A stretch of 64,000 nucleotides of DNA from Betaproteobacteria bacterium (GCA_016720065.1 JADJXY010000002.1:1005001-1069000), one strand, 5' to 3'. Shown: positions 55,213 to 63,856, counted from the stretch's first letter. Translations and numbers: made by a program. Notes: generated by a model from the sequence alone, not told the origin.

Positions 55213-55236
55213 AGCCAGGAAAGCTCCCTGCGGCAA
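55208..55236 (-). promoter_or_regulatory. Sigma-70 promoter of dnaE2
   Basis: TTGCCG (55231-55236) and TATAAC (55208-55213) are separated by 17 bases on the minus strand, and the LexA box covers the -10 and start region. LexA binding would therefore block transcription of dnaE2. Confidence 0.75.
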
Positions 55237-55297
55237 GCGAAACCCTCCCACGCCCTCTTTCCGTGCCGGGCCACAGCCGCGCTACAATCCCGCCATC

Positions 55298-58200
55298 ATG
55301 CAAATCGACACCTTCCTTGCCCGCTGGCGGGCGGCCGGCGGCTCCGAGCGCGCCAACTACCAGCTCTTCATCGCCGACCTCTGCGCCCTGCTGGAAGTCG
55401 ACAGCCCCCAGCCCGCCAACGAAGACACCCGCGACAACCCCTACGTCTTCGAGCGCCGCGTCATCTTCCATCACGGTGACGGCAGCACCAGCAACGGCTT
55501 CATCGACTGCTACAAGCGCGGCAGCTTCATCGGCGAAGCCAAGAAAATCCGCGCCGGCGCCGAAACCCGGCAGTTCGACGACGCCCTGCTGCGCGCCCGC
55601 GGCCAGGCCGAAAACTACGCCCGCCACCTGCCCGCCGACGAAGGCCGGCCGCCCTTCCTGGTCGTCCTCGATGTCGGCAACGTCATCGAGCTCTACGCCG
55701 AATTCACCTGCACCGGCGGCAGCTACACGCCCTTCCCCGACCCGCGCAGCCACCGCATCCGGCTCGACGACCTCGCCCGGCCGGAAATCCGCGCCCGCCT
55801 CAAAGCCGTCTGGCACGACCCGCACAGCCTCGACCCGGCCCGCCGCACCGCCCGCGCCACGCGCGAAATCGCCGTCCGCCTCGCCCGCGTCGCCCAGTCG
55901 CTCGAAGGCAAATACCAGCCCGAGCGCGTCGCCGCCTTCCTCTCGCGCTGCCTGTTCTCGATGTTCGCCGAAGACGTCGGCCTGCTGCCCAAAGTCGACA
56001 ACGAAGGCGCCTTCACCGGCCTGCTCAAGACGCTGCAACACGCGCCGCAGCAATTCGTCCCGCTCGTCGCCGAGTTGTGGAAAGCCATGGACGAAGGCCA
56101 GTTCTCCGTCGCCATCCGCGCCCAGCTGCCGCGCTTCAACGGCAAGCTCTTCAAGCAGCCCGAAGTCCTGCCGCTCGACCGCGACCAGATCGAACTCCTG
56201 CTCGAAGCCGCCAAGGCCGACTGGGCCGAAGTCGAGCCTGCCATCTTCGGCACCCTGCTCGAAAGCGCCCTCAACCCGCTCGAACGCCACGACCTCGGCG
56301 CCCACTACACCCCGCGCGCCTACGTCGACCGCCTCGTCCTGCCCACCGTCATCGAGCCGCTGCGCGCCAACTGGCACGACACCCAGGCCGCCGCCCTGCT
56401 GCTCGCCAACGAAGGCAAGCTCAAGGACGCCGCCGACCTCGTCCGCGCCTGGCACCACAAGCTGTGCACCACCCGCGTCCTCGACCCCGCCTGCGGCTCC
56501 GGCAACTTCCTCTACGTCACGCTCGAACACATGAAGCGGCTCGAAGGCGAAGTCCTCGACACCCTCGCCCAGCTTGGCGACACGCAACAACGCCTCGAAG
56601 TCGAAGGCCTCACCGTCGACCCGCACCAGTTCCTCGGCCTCGAAATCAACCCGCGCGCCGCCGCCATCGCCGAAATGGTCCTCTGGATCGGCTACCTGCA
56701 ATGGCACTTCCGCACCCAGGGCAGCGGCCTGCCGCCCAGCCCCATCCTGCGCGACTTCAAGAACATCGAATGCCGCGACGCCGTGCTCACCGCCGACGCC
56801 ATCGCCTTCGCCACCGACGAAACCGGCAAGCCGCTCACCCGCTGGGACGGCCGCACGACCAAACCCCACCCCGTCACCGGCGAACTCGTGCCCGACGAAG
56901 CCGCCCAAATCCCGCGCGAGCGCTACACCAACCCGCGCCCCGCCACCTGGCCGCAGGCCGACTACATCGTCGGCAATCCGCCCTTCATCGGCGCCGCCGC
57001 CATGCGCCAGGCCCTCGGCGACGGCTACACCGAAGCCCTGCGCGCCGCCTGGCCGGCCGTCCCCGAATCCGCCGATTTCGTCATGTTCTGGTGGCACCAC
57101 GCCGCCGACCTGACGCGCCGCGGCGAAGTCCAGCGCTTCGGCTTCATCACCACCAACAGCCTCAAGCAAACCTTCAACCGCCGCGTCCTCGAACACCACC
57201 TCAACGCCCAGCCGCCGCTGGCGCTCGCCTGGGCCATCCCCGACCACCCGTGGGTCGACGCCGCCAGCGGCGCCGCCGTGCGCATCGCGATGACCGTCGG
57301 CCAGCCCGGCGACGCGCCGGGAACGCTGCAAACCGTCGTTGCCGAAGGCGGCGCCGAGGGCGATGCCGTGCACATCGAACTCGCCGAGAAAACCGGCCGC
57401 ATCCACGCCGACCTCAGCATCGGCGCCGATGTCGTCGGCGCCAAGGCGCTGCGGGCGAACGAAGGCCTAAGCCAGCCGCGGCCTAATGCTGTTCGGGGCC
57501 GGCTTCATCGTCACCCCCGACGAAGCGGCCAAACTGCAACCCTGCGACCGCATCCGCCCCTACCGCAACGGCCGCGACCTGACCGACAAGCCGCGTGGCG
57601 TCTTGGTCATCGACCTCTACGGCCTGACCGCCGACGAAGCGCGCAGCCGCTACCCGGCGGCCTACCAATGGCTGCTCGAACGCGTCAAACCGGAACGCGA
57701 CCAAAACCGCGATCCCAAGCTGCGCGAAAACTGGTGGCTGCACCGCCGCCTGCGCGAAGACCTCCGCGCATCACTCGCCGGCCAGCCCCGCTACATCGCC
57801 ACCGTCGAAACCGCCAAGCACCGCACCTTCCAGTTCCTCGACGCCGCCATCGCGCCGGACAACAAGCTCGTCTGCATCGCGCTGGCCAACGCCTACGCCC
57901 TCGGCGTGCTCTCGTCGCAAGTCCATGTCGTCTGGGCACTGGCTGCCGGCGGCCGTCTAGGCATGGGCAACGACCCGCGCTACAACAAAACCCGCTGCTT
58001 CGATCCATTCCCCTTCCCCGCCGCCAGCCCCGAGCAGCAAACCCGCATCGCCGCCCTCGCCGAACAACTCGACACCCACCGCAAGCGCCAGCAGTCCGCC
58101 CACCCCGACCTGACGCTGACGGGGATGTACAACGTGCTGGCCAAACTGCGCAGCGGCGAACCGCTCACCGCCAAGGACAAAACCATCCACGAGCAAGGCC

Positions 58201-58712
58201 TCGTCGCCGTCCTCCACCAGCTCCACGACGAACTCGACACCGCCGTCCTCGCCGCCTACGGCTGGTCCGACCTCGCCCCCACAGCCACCGACGCCCTGCT
58301 CGACCGCCTCGTCGCCCTCAACGCCGAACGCAGCCTTGAAGAAGCCACCGGCCACATCCGCTGGCTCCGCCCCGACTTCCAGAATCCGACGGCAACCCAT
58401 CCCCCTCCCAACCTCCCCCTTGAAGGGGGAGGAGAAGGGCACCCTCCCCTTCAAGGGGAGGGTTGGGGTGGGGTTGGGGTCTCCACCCCCGCCAGAACCC
58501 CCCCCGCCAACGGCAAACGCCCCTGGCCCCCCAGCCTGCCCGAACAGGTCCGTGCCGTGGCCGACGCCCTCACCCCTACCCCGCAGGACGAACACACCCT
58601 GGCCGCCCGCTTTACCGGCAAAGGCCCGTGGAAAAAACGTCTCCCAGAAATCCTCTCCATGCTCGCCGCCCTCGGCCGCGCCAAGCAGTCGGGCGGCGGC
58701 TGGGTGGAGTGA
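55298..58712 (+). pseudogene. MmeI-like type IIL restriction-modification enzyme, one frameshift
   Basis: A single polypeptide combining nuclease, methyltransferase and target recognition, read in two frames (~1137 residues in total). The nuclease motif D70-x9-E80-x-K82 (DCYKRGSFIGEAK) is spaced and numbered as in MmeI. Methyltransferase motif I is LDPACGSGNF at residue 395 and motif IV is N560-P-P-F, the mark of adenine-N6 enzymes. Frame one runs to LRANEGLS; one extra base near 57472 (a C in AAGCCAGCC) shifts it, and MLFGAGFIVTPDEAAKL in the next frame continues the family sequence. A 40-bp repeat inserts a Pro/Gly-rich stretch near the C-terminus. A TACAAT -10 lies ten bases before the ATG, with no Shine-Dalgarno site. 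It is inactive unless the shift is a sequence error. Confidence 0.85.
58416..58455. repeat. Dispersed 40-bp hairpin repeat, copy 2
   Basis: Begins CCCCTTGAAGGGGGAGG and ends CCCTCCCCTTCAAG, matching 25331-25370 with few mismatches. It is followed by GGGGAGGGTTGGGG. It lies in frame inside the 3' part of the MmeI-like gene, where it encodes a Pro/Gly-rich linker. Confidence 0.8.
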
Positions 58713-58773
58713 GATCGAAGCCATGCATTTATTCTAGAATCACCCGTTTCAATTAGACCATTCGGGGGAGCCA

Positions 58774-59598
58774 ATGCATGCCGAACGAAGACGTGTTCTG
58801 ATTCTCTGCAAGACTTACCCCTCACCCAGCTCGACGTATGTCGAAACTTCCTGTGTCGCTGGGATGGATGGCTCGGGAAAGCTGATTCGACTCTTCCCCG
58901 TTCCCTTCCGTCTCGTCAGCGACGATCAACAATTCAAGAAATGGCAATGGATAGAAGCCCGCGTCCGCAAGGCCAAGGAGGATAACCGTCCCGAAAGCCA
59001 CCGCATTTCGGTGGATACGATTGAAGTTCTCGGCGAACCGCTACCGACGCGCAACGAATGGGCGGAACGGCGACATACGATCTCTCCGGTACCCGTCTTC
59101 GAAACCTTCCCCGACCTGGATGCCGCCCGTGAGAACGACGGGGTCACTTTGGGCTTGCTCCGCCCCAAACGCATTGTTGACTTGCTGATCACGAAAGCCG
59201 ATTCGACCGACTGGTCCGACGAGGAAAAAGCAAAACTGATGCAGGCCCAAACCCAAGGGTCGCTGTTCGATCAGGATGCGGAGTTGAAGTCGCTCAAACT
59301 GCTGAAAAAGCTACCCTTCGATTTTCACTACGTTTACGAGTGCGAATCGGATGGCGGGGTGACAACGCACAAGCACAAACTGGTCGACTGGGAGGCCGGC
59401 GCCTTGTTCTGGAATGTGTATCGCAGGCCGAACTGGCAAGCGCTATTTCGGCAAAAATACCTTGAAGAGTTCTCGACCAAAGACCTGATCTTCCTGATGG
59501 GAACGATTCACCGCTTCCCGAAGCAATGGCTGATCGTCGGGGTGATCTACCCGCCTAAGCCGCTAGCCGTACAGGCTGGTCAGGGAACACTGTTTTAG
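58774..59598 (+). CDS. Unknown protein paired with DUF488 protein
   Basis: A 274-residue soluble protein with no recognised motif. The opening RRRVLILCKTYPSPSSTYVETSCVAG followed by RLFPVPFRLV, and the later WQWIEARVRK, suggest a small beta-barrel (OB-like) half repeated in the second part (FHYVYECESDG ... WLIVGVIYPP). Base composition is visibly less GC-rich than the flanking genes, a sign of transfer. GGGGGAG lies four bases before the ATG and a TAGAAT -10 candidate at 58735-58740. It converges with and overlaps the DUF488 gene by 44 bases. It follows the MmeI-like gene by 61 bases. Confidence 0.75.
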   Translation: MHAERRRVLILCKTYPSPSSTYVETSCVAGMDGSGKLIRLFPVPFRLVSDDQQFKKWQWIEARVRKAKEDNRPESHRISVDTIEVLGEPLPTRNEWAERRHTISPVPVFETFPDLDAARENDGVTLGLLRPKRIVDLLITKADSTDWSDEEKAKLMQAQTQGSLFDQDAELKSLKLLKKLPFDFHYVYECESDGGVTTHKHKLVDWEAGALFWNVYRRPNWQALFRQKYLEEFSTKDLIFLMGTIHRFPKQWLIVGVIYPPKPLAVQAGQGTLF

Positions 59599-60034
59599 CG
59601 GTAATGTGCTGCACCTGCGGCCCCCCGGCACGCATCGTCGCTCGTGCAACATAGGTGCGGTGGCAAAAATTGAAGTCCGCCTCGAAACAGATCAGGCAAA
59701 CCGTCGAACTCCGCGCAAATTTCGACAATTGCTGGACAGTTGCTTCCTGGGTTGCCAGATAGGCTTGGAAATCACGGGTATACGCCTGCCAGTCCCCATC
59801 TTCCCGGTAGCGGTTGCGAATCGGCTTCGGGCACCCCAAAGCTGGCGCATGAAAGTATCCGATTCCAGCACCTTTCAGGTGACTGCCCAAGGCAGTCTTG
59901 GAAAAACCTCTCTTGCGGGAAAGCGGCAATTCCCGAACGTCGACGATGGCAGTTATCCCCACCGTTTTCAGGCGAGCAATGAATGATGCGATATCAAGGC
60001 CTTCGTAACCGAAGGTGTAAAGATATGCGGACAT
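59555..60034 (-). CDS. DUF488 domain protein
   Basis: The 159-residue protein matches the DUF488 family: FGYEGLDIASFIARLK at the start, VDVRELPLSRKRGFSK near residue 34 and CLICFEADFNFCHR near residue 125, the cysteine/histidine cluster typical of the family. Function is unknown; members occur near phage and DNA-modification genes. The ATG giving MSAYLYTFGYEG is the family start; an upstream extension of 74 codons is rejected. Overlaps the convergent unknown gene at the 3' end. Confidence 0.85.
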   Translation of the reverse strand: MSAYLYTFGYEGLDIASFIARLKTVGITAIVDVRELPLSRKRGFSKTALGSHLKGAGIGYFHAPALGCPKPIRNRYREDGDWQAYTRDFQAYLATQEATVQQLSKFARSSTVCLICFEADFNFCHRTYVARATMRAGGPQVQHITAKTVFPDQPVRLAA

Positions 60035-60215
60035 GTAGCTTTGCAAATGGGAAGAATTAGGCTCGCAGTTTAATTTCTCCCGGCCCTTTATCCAATGTCC
60101 ATCGTCCCTTTCCCGGTTCCGGAAAAAGTCCGACACCCTGCTAGCGCCGACGCGGCCGGGATGTTGTCGAAAACCGTTCCCGCTTGAAGTCGTGCAGAAC
60201 GGCGAGTTTCGAGAA

Positions 60216-60506
60216 TCAGGCGTGCAGCGTCTTGAGCGCCACATCCGGCGCAGCAAGCACGATCTTGAGCAAGGCGGCAGCGGGGCCGGTCGGGTTGCGG
60301 CGATGCTGCTCCCAGTTTTGCAGCGTCTTGATGCTGACCCGCATCAACTGGGCGAATTCACTTTGTGACAGCCCGATTTGCTCACGTACCGCCTTCACGT
60401 CCGGCGCCGTTACCTTGATCCGGCGCGAGGCGGGCGCTTCCCCGCGAGCAATCGCCTTGGCTTCTTTCAGGCTTTGCACCAGGTCATCAAACAATGCTTG
60501 TTCCAT
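60216..60506 (-). CDS. HTH antitoxin-like transcriptional regulator (NadS/HigA type)
   Basis: The 96-residue protein has a short N-terminal lead (MEQALFDDLVQSLKEAKAI) and a XRE-type helix-turn-helix (VREQIGLSQSEFAQLMRVSIKTLQNWEQHRRNPTGPAAALL), as in antitoxins of HigBA/NadS systems, which bind their own promoter. The normally preceding toxin gene is reduced to its first codons (60533-60535 start). With its toxin lost it may persist as a solitary repressor. Promoter with inverted repeat at 60542-60571. Confidence 0.83.
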   Translation of the reverse strand: MEQALFDDLVQSLKEAKAIARGEAPASRRIKVTAPDVKAVREQIGLSQSEFAQLMRVSIKTLQNWEQHRRNPTGPAAALLKIVLAAPDVALKTLHA

Positions 60507-60535
60507 CTCATTGTCGGGGTTTCGATGAATTCCAT
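60467..60535 (-). pseudogene. Toxin gene stub upstream of the antitoxin
   Basis: An ATG at 60535-60533 begins MEFIETPT, which looks like the start of HigB/RelE-type toxins partnered with this antitoxin class. The frame then leaves any toxin sequence, overlaps the antitoxin start and stops after 22 codons at 60467. This is read as an internal deletion that joined the toxin's first eight codons to the antitoxin. Similarity rests on eight residues and on position. Confidence 0.4.
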
Positions 60536-60541
60536 GCCTTG

Positions 60542-60571
60542 CGTTATATACGCCAATGGCGGATAACGCAA
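60542..60571 (-). promoter_or_regulatory. Promoter and operator of the antitoxin gene
   Basis: TTGCGT (60566-60571) and TATAAC (60543-60548) are separated by 17 bases on the minus strand. An inverted repeat CGTTAT-N15-ATAACG (60542-60568) overlaps both, a layout expected for autorepression by an HTH antitoxin. Confidence 0.65.
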
Positions 60572-60740
60572 CGGCCATGACGACCCCTTGGCGTGGGACT
60601 TACTCCGTTTTCTGGGACGACCCCGGTCAGGACGACCACCCGCTGTGGGGATTGGTGGCCATGGTGGGCGAACGCCTCCGCGCGGTCGAGGCACGGGAGC
60701 ATTCCGGATCGCGGCCCCGCTGTACCGTCCCCGTGGGCGC

Positions 60741-62231
60741 TCACCCGAACACCCCCTGCAGAAACCACCCTTCCCGGTCCCGGTAGACCCAGAGCCACTG
60801 GCCCCGGGGGTTGCGGGCGACGAAGTAGTCGCGGCGCACATCTCCGGCGGCGGCGGGCTCGCCGCCATCCCACCAGCCGCTTTCCAGCCTTTCCGGGCGC
60901 CCCTTCAGGGTGAGGGGGCCGTGCCAGCAGGGGCGGCCGGCGCCTTCGCGGAGTCTTTCGGGGCGAGGCAGGAGCCAGAGCGGCCGCGCCCCGGCAGGGG
61001 GCGCGACGGGCCGTGAAGCCTCCCCCGGCGGCCGCTCCCGGCCGGCGCATTCGGGGCGGTAGTCGGGTACGGCCGCCAGGCTATGCACGGCCTCGTCCCC
61101 CAGGCGGGCCTGGAGGCGTTCCAGGCAGGCCAGAACGCCCTCCCCGTCCGGCGGCCGCTCGAAGAGGCTGGCGCTTTCGCCGGGCCGGGGGATCCAGTCG
61201 TCGGCTTCCAGGGCCAGGGCTTCCACCGGGGCGGAGAGGTGCAGCCGGTCGAGCCGTTCCCGCAGGAGACGATGGAGGCGGCCTTCGTCGGCGCTGGGCT
61301 CGGCAGGGCGCAGTTCGAGGGTGCTGAGGCCGCCGCCGTCGTGGAAGAGATCGAGCCGGCATCTGCGCGCCAGCCGCTGGCGGCCGTCCAGCCAGCCCGC
61401 CAGGGCGGCGAGGAGGCGGCGGCCGGCGAAGGCCAGGGCCGGGGCCTCCTCGACCCGGGCTGGCAATTCCAGGCGGCGGACGAAGTGTTCGGGGAAGACG
61501 AAGGCCGGCCGCGGGTCGGGTAATTCCCCCCAGGCCCGCAGCAGTTCATCCACCGCAGGGCTGCCGATGCGGCGACGCAGGCCGGCGGCCGGCAGCCGGC
61601 GCAGATCGCCCAGGGTGGCGGCGCCGAAGGCGGTGAGCCGCTGCCCCACTTCCGCCGGCCAGGCGGGGACGGTGCAGGGCAAGGTGGCCAGGGCGGCGGC
61701 GCAGGTGGCCTCGTCGGCGCGCAGGGCGGCCAGCCCGCCCCAGGCCAGCCAGGTGGCCGCCAGGGGTGTGGGCGCCACCGCCCAGGCCGGGGTGTAGCCC
61801 TGCGCCCGGCTACCGGCGAGGGCCGCGGCCACCAGGGCTTCGGCACCGGCAAAAAGCCGCAGGCAGCCGCCGATTTCCAGCAGCAGGGTGGCGGGCGGCG
61901 CCAGGCTGATCTGGGGGGTGAAGCGACCGGCCCAGCAGGCCAGGGTTTCCAGGGCCGCCGCTTCGCGGGGCAGGTCCCGCTCGCGGACGCTCAGGCCGGG
62001 GGCGAGGCCCAGGGCGGTGGACAGGCGCTGGCCGGCCCGCACACCGGCAGCAAGGGCGGCCAGGTCGGCGGCCAGGATGCGGCCGCGGGCGACGATGGCG
62101 ACCGGGGCCGGCGTGCCGGACATCGGCTCCCCCGTGGCCGAAGGGGACGGGCAGGCCGCCGCCTCAGGCGACGACCCGGGGGCCAGCGCTTCGAGGGGCA
62201 GGAAGGGGAAGTGGAGTGCGAACCAGAGCAC
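60741..62231 (-). CDS. imuB: ImuB, Y-family polymerase-like SOS mutagenesis protein
   Basis: The 496-residue protein is related to Y-family polymerases but lacks their catalytic acidic residues. It acts as the hub joining ImuA, DnaE2 and the sliding clamp in SOS mutagenesis. Opening LWFALHFPFLPLEAL, HhH block (GAATLGDLRRLPAAGLRRRIG) and the C-terminal YRDREGWFLQGVFG are ImuB traits. Start is a GTG. Its upstream partner imuA now ends 190 bases away because of an inserted MITE-like element; the normal overlap with imuA is lost. Stop lies close to the accessory insert. Confidence 0.92.
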   Translation of the reverse strand: MLWFALHFPFLPLEALAPGSSPEAAACPSPSATGEPMSGTPAPVAIVARGRILAADLAALAAGVRAGQRLSTALGLAPGLSVRERDLPREAAALETLACWAGRFTPQISLAPPATLLLEIGGCLRLFAGAEALVAAALAGSRAQGYTPAWAVAPTPLAATWLAWGGLAALRADEATCAAALATLPCTVPAWPAEVGQRLTAFGAATLGDLRRLPAAGLRRRIGSPAVDELLRAWGELPDPRPAFVFPEHFVRRLELPARVEEAPALAFAGRRLLAALAGWLDGRQRLARRCRLDLFHDGGGLSTLELRPAEPSADEGRLHRLLRERLDRLHLSAPVEALALEADDWIPRPGESASLFERPPDGEGVLACLERLQARLGDEAVHSLAAVPDYRPECAGRERPPGEASRPVAPPAGARPLWLLPRPERLREGAGRPCWHGPLTLKGRPERLESGWWDGGEPAAAGDVRRDYFVARNPRGQWLWVYRDREGWFLQGVFG

Positions 62232-62258
62232 GGTTCTGCCTCCCGAGCCGGGGCAGGT

Positions 62259-62426
62259 CTAGTAGTCAGTCAGATAGGTTTGCGTCGATGCCGAGGCGTG
62301 CATCCGCGCCCCGATCGCGCGAAGCGAACCGCAGCCATAGCCGAAGCTATGGCGAGGATGAGCAACAAAGCGAGCGGGGATGCGGGGCGGGCCGAACATA
62401 GCTGAACCTGTCTGACTGACTACTAG
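62259..62426. mobile_element. MITE-like element, copy 1
   Basis: A 168-base element including flanking CTAG. Inner ends are TAGTCAGTCAGATAGGTT and AACCTGTCTGACTGACTA, inverted repeats with one mismatch. It has an internal hairpin (CCATAGC-CGAA-GCTATGG). It encodes no transposase. It shares its right CTAG with copy 2. A CTAG target with TA duplication would suit an IS630-type transposase; this is inference. Confidence 0.85.
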
Positions 62427-62590
62427 TAGTCAGTCAGATAGGTTTGCGTCGATGCCGAGGCGTGCATCCGCGCCCCGATCGCGCGAAGCGAACCGCAGCC
62501 ATAGCCGAAGCTATGGCGAGGATGAGCGACAAAGCGAGCGGGGATACGGGGCGGGCCGAACATAGCTGAACCTGTCTGACTGACTACTAG
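62423..62590. mobile_element. MITE-like element, copy 2
   Basis: A second 168-base copy in the same orientation, differing from copy 1 at only two positions in the interior (GAGCAAC/GAGCGAC and GGATGCG/GGATACG). The near identity means recent duplication or insertion. It lies in the 3' part of imuA; the minus-strand reading of this copy gives the last residues and stop codon of ImuA. Confidence 0.85.
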
Positions 62591-63211
62591 GGTGAGCACC
62601 GGGCCGGCGGGGTGGCCCCGGCGCTTGACGATGCGCACCGCCAGCCCGCCGGCGCCCGGCCCCAGGGCAAGCCGCAGGGGGGCCGGTGACGGAACCGCGG
62701 CGACGGCAGCCGGCCGCCACAGGATGGCCAGGGCGGGCCTGCCCCGGGCGGCCACCTGGAGGCGGCGCAGGGTGCGGGGGTCGGGATCCCGCGCCGGCCA
62801 GGCCAGGACGCCGGCGAATCCGCCGCACAGGAGCAGTTGCTCGCAGCACCAGGCGGCTTCCTGCCCGGCCCGCACGACGACCAGACGTTCCAGGGCCAGG
62901 CCGGCGGCGGCCCAGGCCGGGGCGTGGGGCCGCCAGGGCGGCGCCACCAGGGCGACCCATCCTCCCGCGGCCGAAAGAGCCGCCAGGGCGGGCAGGAGCA
63001 GGCTGAGTTCGCCGCCCCCCGGGAGGTCGCAGAGCAATTCGGTCAGGTCGCCCCGGGGCCAGCCGCCGCCGGGCAACTGGGCATCCAGGGCCGGGTGGCC
63101 GGTGGCGACGCCGTCCTGGGCCGGCAGGGCCAGGGTGCCGCCCCGCCAGACGTCACCCCTCGCCAGGACGTCCCCCAGCCCCGCCGCGGCGGCGTGGGGG
63201 AGCGCAGTCAT
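62423..63211 (-). CDS. imuA: ImuA, RecA-like SOS mutagenesis protein, with element-derived C-terminus
   Basis: The 262-residue protein is ImuA, a RecA/SulA-related partner of ImuB and DnaE2: GHPALDAQLPGGGWPRGDLTELL near residue 38 and WVALVAPPWRPHAPAW near residue 85. Start overlaps the lexA stop (ATGA). After GPVLTL near residue 208 the frame enters copy 2 of the MITE-like element, which encodes the last ~54 residues (VSQTGSAMFGPPRIPARF onward) and the TAG stop within CTAG. Joining the flanks of the elements restores a frame ending 70 bases inside imuB, the usual overlap, so the native tail has been replaced. Confidence 0.9.
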   Translation of the reverse strand: MTALPHAAAAGLGDVLARGDVWRGGTLALPAQDGVATGHPALDAQLPGGGWPRGDLTELLCDLPGGGELSLLLPALAALSAAGGWVALVAPPWRPHAPAWAAAGLALERLVVVRAGQEAAWCCEQLLLCGGFAGVLAWPARDPDPRTLRRLQVAARGRPALAILWRPAAVAAVPSPAPLRLALGPGAGGLAVRIVKRRGHPAGPVLTLVVSQTGSAMFGPPRIPARFVAHPRHSFGYGCGSLRAIGARMHASASTQTYLTDY

Positions 63212-63816
63212 GACAGGCTGACGATGTTGCCGCGGATGAGGCCGACGGCAACGCCCTCGATGGCGAAATCGACCCGGCCGGGATCGACGACGATGGGCTC
63301 GAAATCGGGGTTCTCGGCGATCAGCTCGACGAAGCCGTTGCGGCGCTTGAGGCGCTTGACGGTGACGTCGTCGGCGACCCGGGCGACGACGATCTGGCCG
63401 TCCCGGACATCCTGGGTGCGATGCACGGCGAGCAGGTCGCCGTCCAGGATGCCGGCGTCGATCATGGAGAGGCCGCGCACCTTGAGGAGGAAGTCGGCCC
63501 GGGGGGAGAAGAGATGGGCGTCGAGGGCGTAGCGGCCGTGAATGTTTTCCACCGCCAGGATGGGAGAGCCGGCGGCCACCAGGCCCACCAGGGGCAGGCC
63601 GAGCTGCTCCACCAGGCGGATGCCCCGGGCCGAGCCGGGTTCGAGGACGATGGCGCCCTTGCGGGCCAGGGCCCGCAGGTGATCCTCCGCCGCGTTGGGG
63701 GAGGCGAAGCCGAAGGCCTGGGCGATTTCCGCCCGGGTGGGGGGGGCGCCGCGGGATTCCAGGCTGTCGCGGATGAAAGCGAGAATTTCCTGCTGCCGTG
63801 GGGTAAGTTTTTCCAT
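63208..63816 (-). CDS. lexA: LexA repressor (first gene of the SOS mutagenesis unit)
   Basis: The 202-residue SOS repressor has an N-terminal winged helix (TPRQQEILAFIRDSLESRG) and a C-terminal S24 protease domain. Autocleavage site Ala82-Gly83 (GLVAAGSP), catalytic Ser117 (RGLSMID) and Lys154 (VTVKRLK) are all present. ATG giving MEKLTPRQQ is the family start and follows GAGGAGG; the in-frame codons upstream would overlap the LexA box. It heads lexA-imuA-imuB. It may be the only lexA of the genome or a second, cassette-bound one. Confidence 0.96.
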   Translation of the reverse strand: MEKLTPRQQEILAFIRDSLESRGAPPTRAEIAQAFGFASPNAAEDHLRALARKGAIVLEPGSARGIRLVEQLGLPLVGLVAAGSPILAVENIHGRYALDAHLFSPRADFLLKVRGLSMIDAGILDGDLLAVHRTQDVRDGQIVVARVADDVTVKRLKRRNGFVELIAENPDFEPIVVDPGRVDFAIEGVAVGLIRGNIVSLS

Positions 63817-63840
63817 GAGTTTGGCCTCCTCAACCAATGT

Positions 63841-63856
63841 CTGTATTTTTATACAG
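63841..63856 (-). promoter_or_regulatory. LexA box of the lexA-imuAB unit
   Basis: CTGTATTTTTATACAG is a perfect CTGT-N8-ACAG box, 25 bases before the lexA start. A TATAAA -10 (63848-63853) lies within it. LexA would repress its own unit. Confidence 0.92.

Noticed and set aside
51723..55214. 1163-codon open frame antisense to dnaE2 and the histidine kinase end
   Set aside because: Shadow frame running across a repeat and two real genes; Gln/Gly/His-rich composition typical of antisense GC-rich DNA.
55034..57406. 790-codon open frame antisense to the MmeI-like gene
   Set aside because: Shadow frame; composition almost only Gly, Val, Ala, Asp and Glu, and it crosses the dnaE2 promoter.
60556..60786. 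Possible 76-codon gene divergent from the antitoxin (MTTPWRGTYSVFWDDPG)
   Set aside because: The first half looks weakly coding, but it crosses the antitoxin promoter and runs into the imuB 3' end in antisense; no family or ribosome binding site.
62259..62590. CRISPR-like array
   Set aside because: Only two copies, 168 bases each, with terminal inverted repeats and no spacers; a mobile element fits better.
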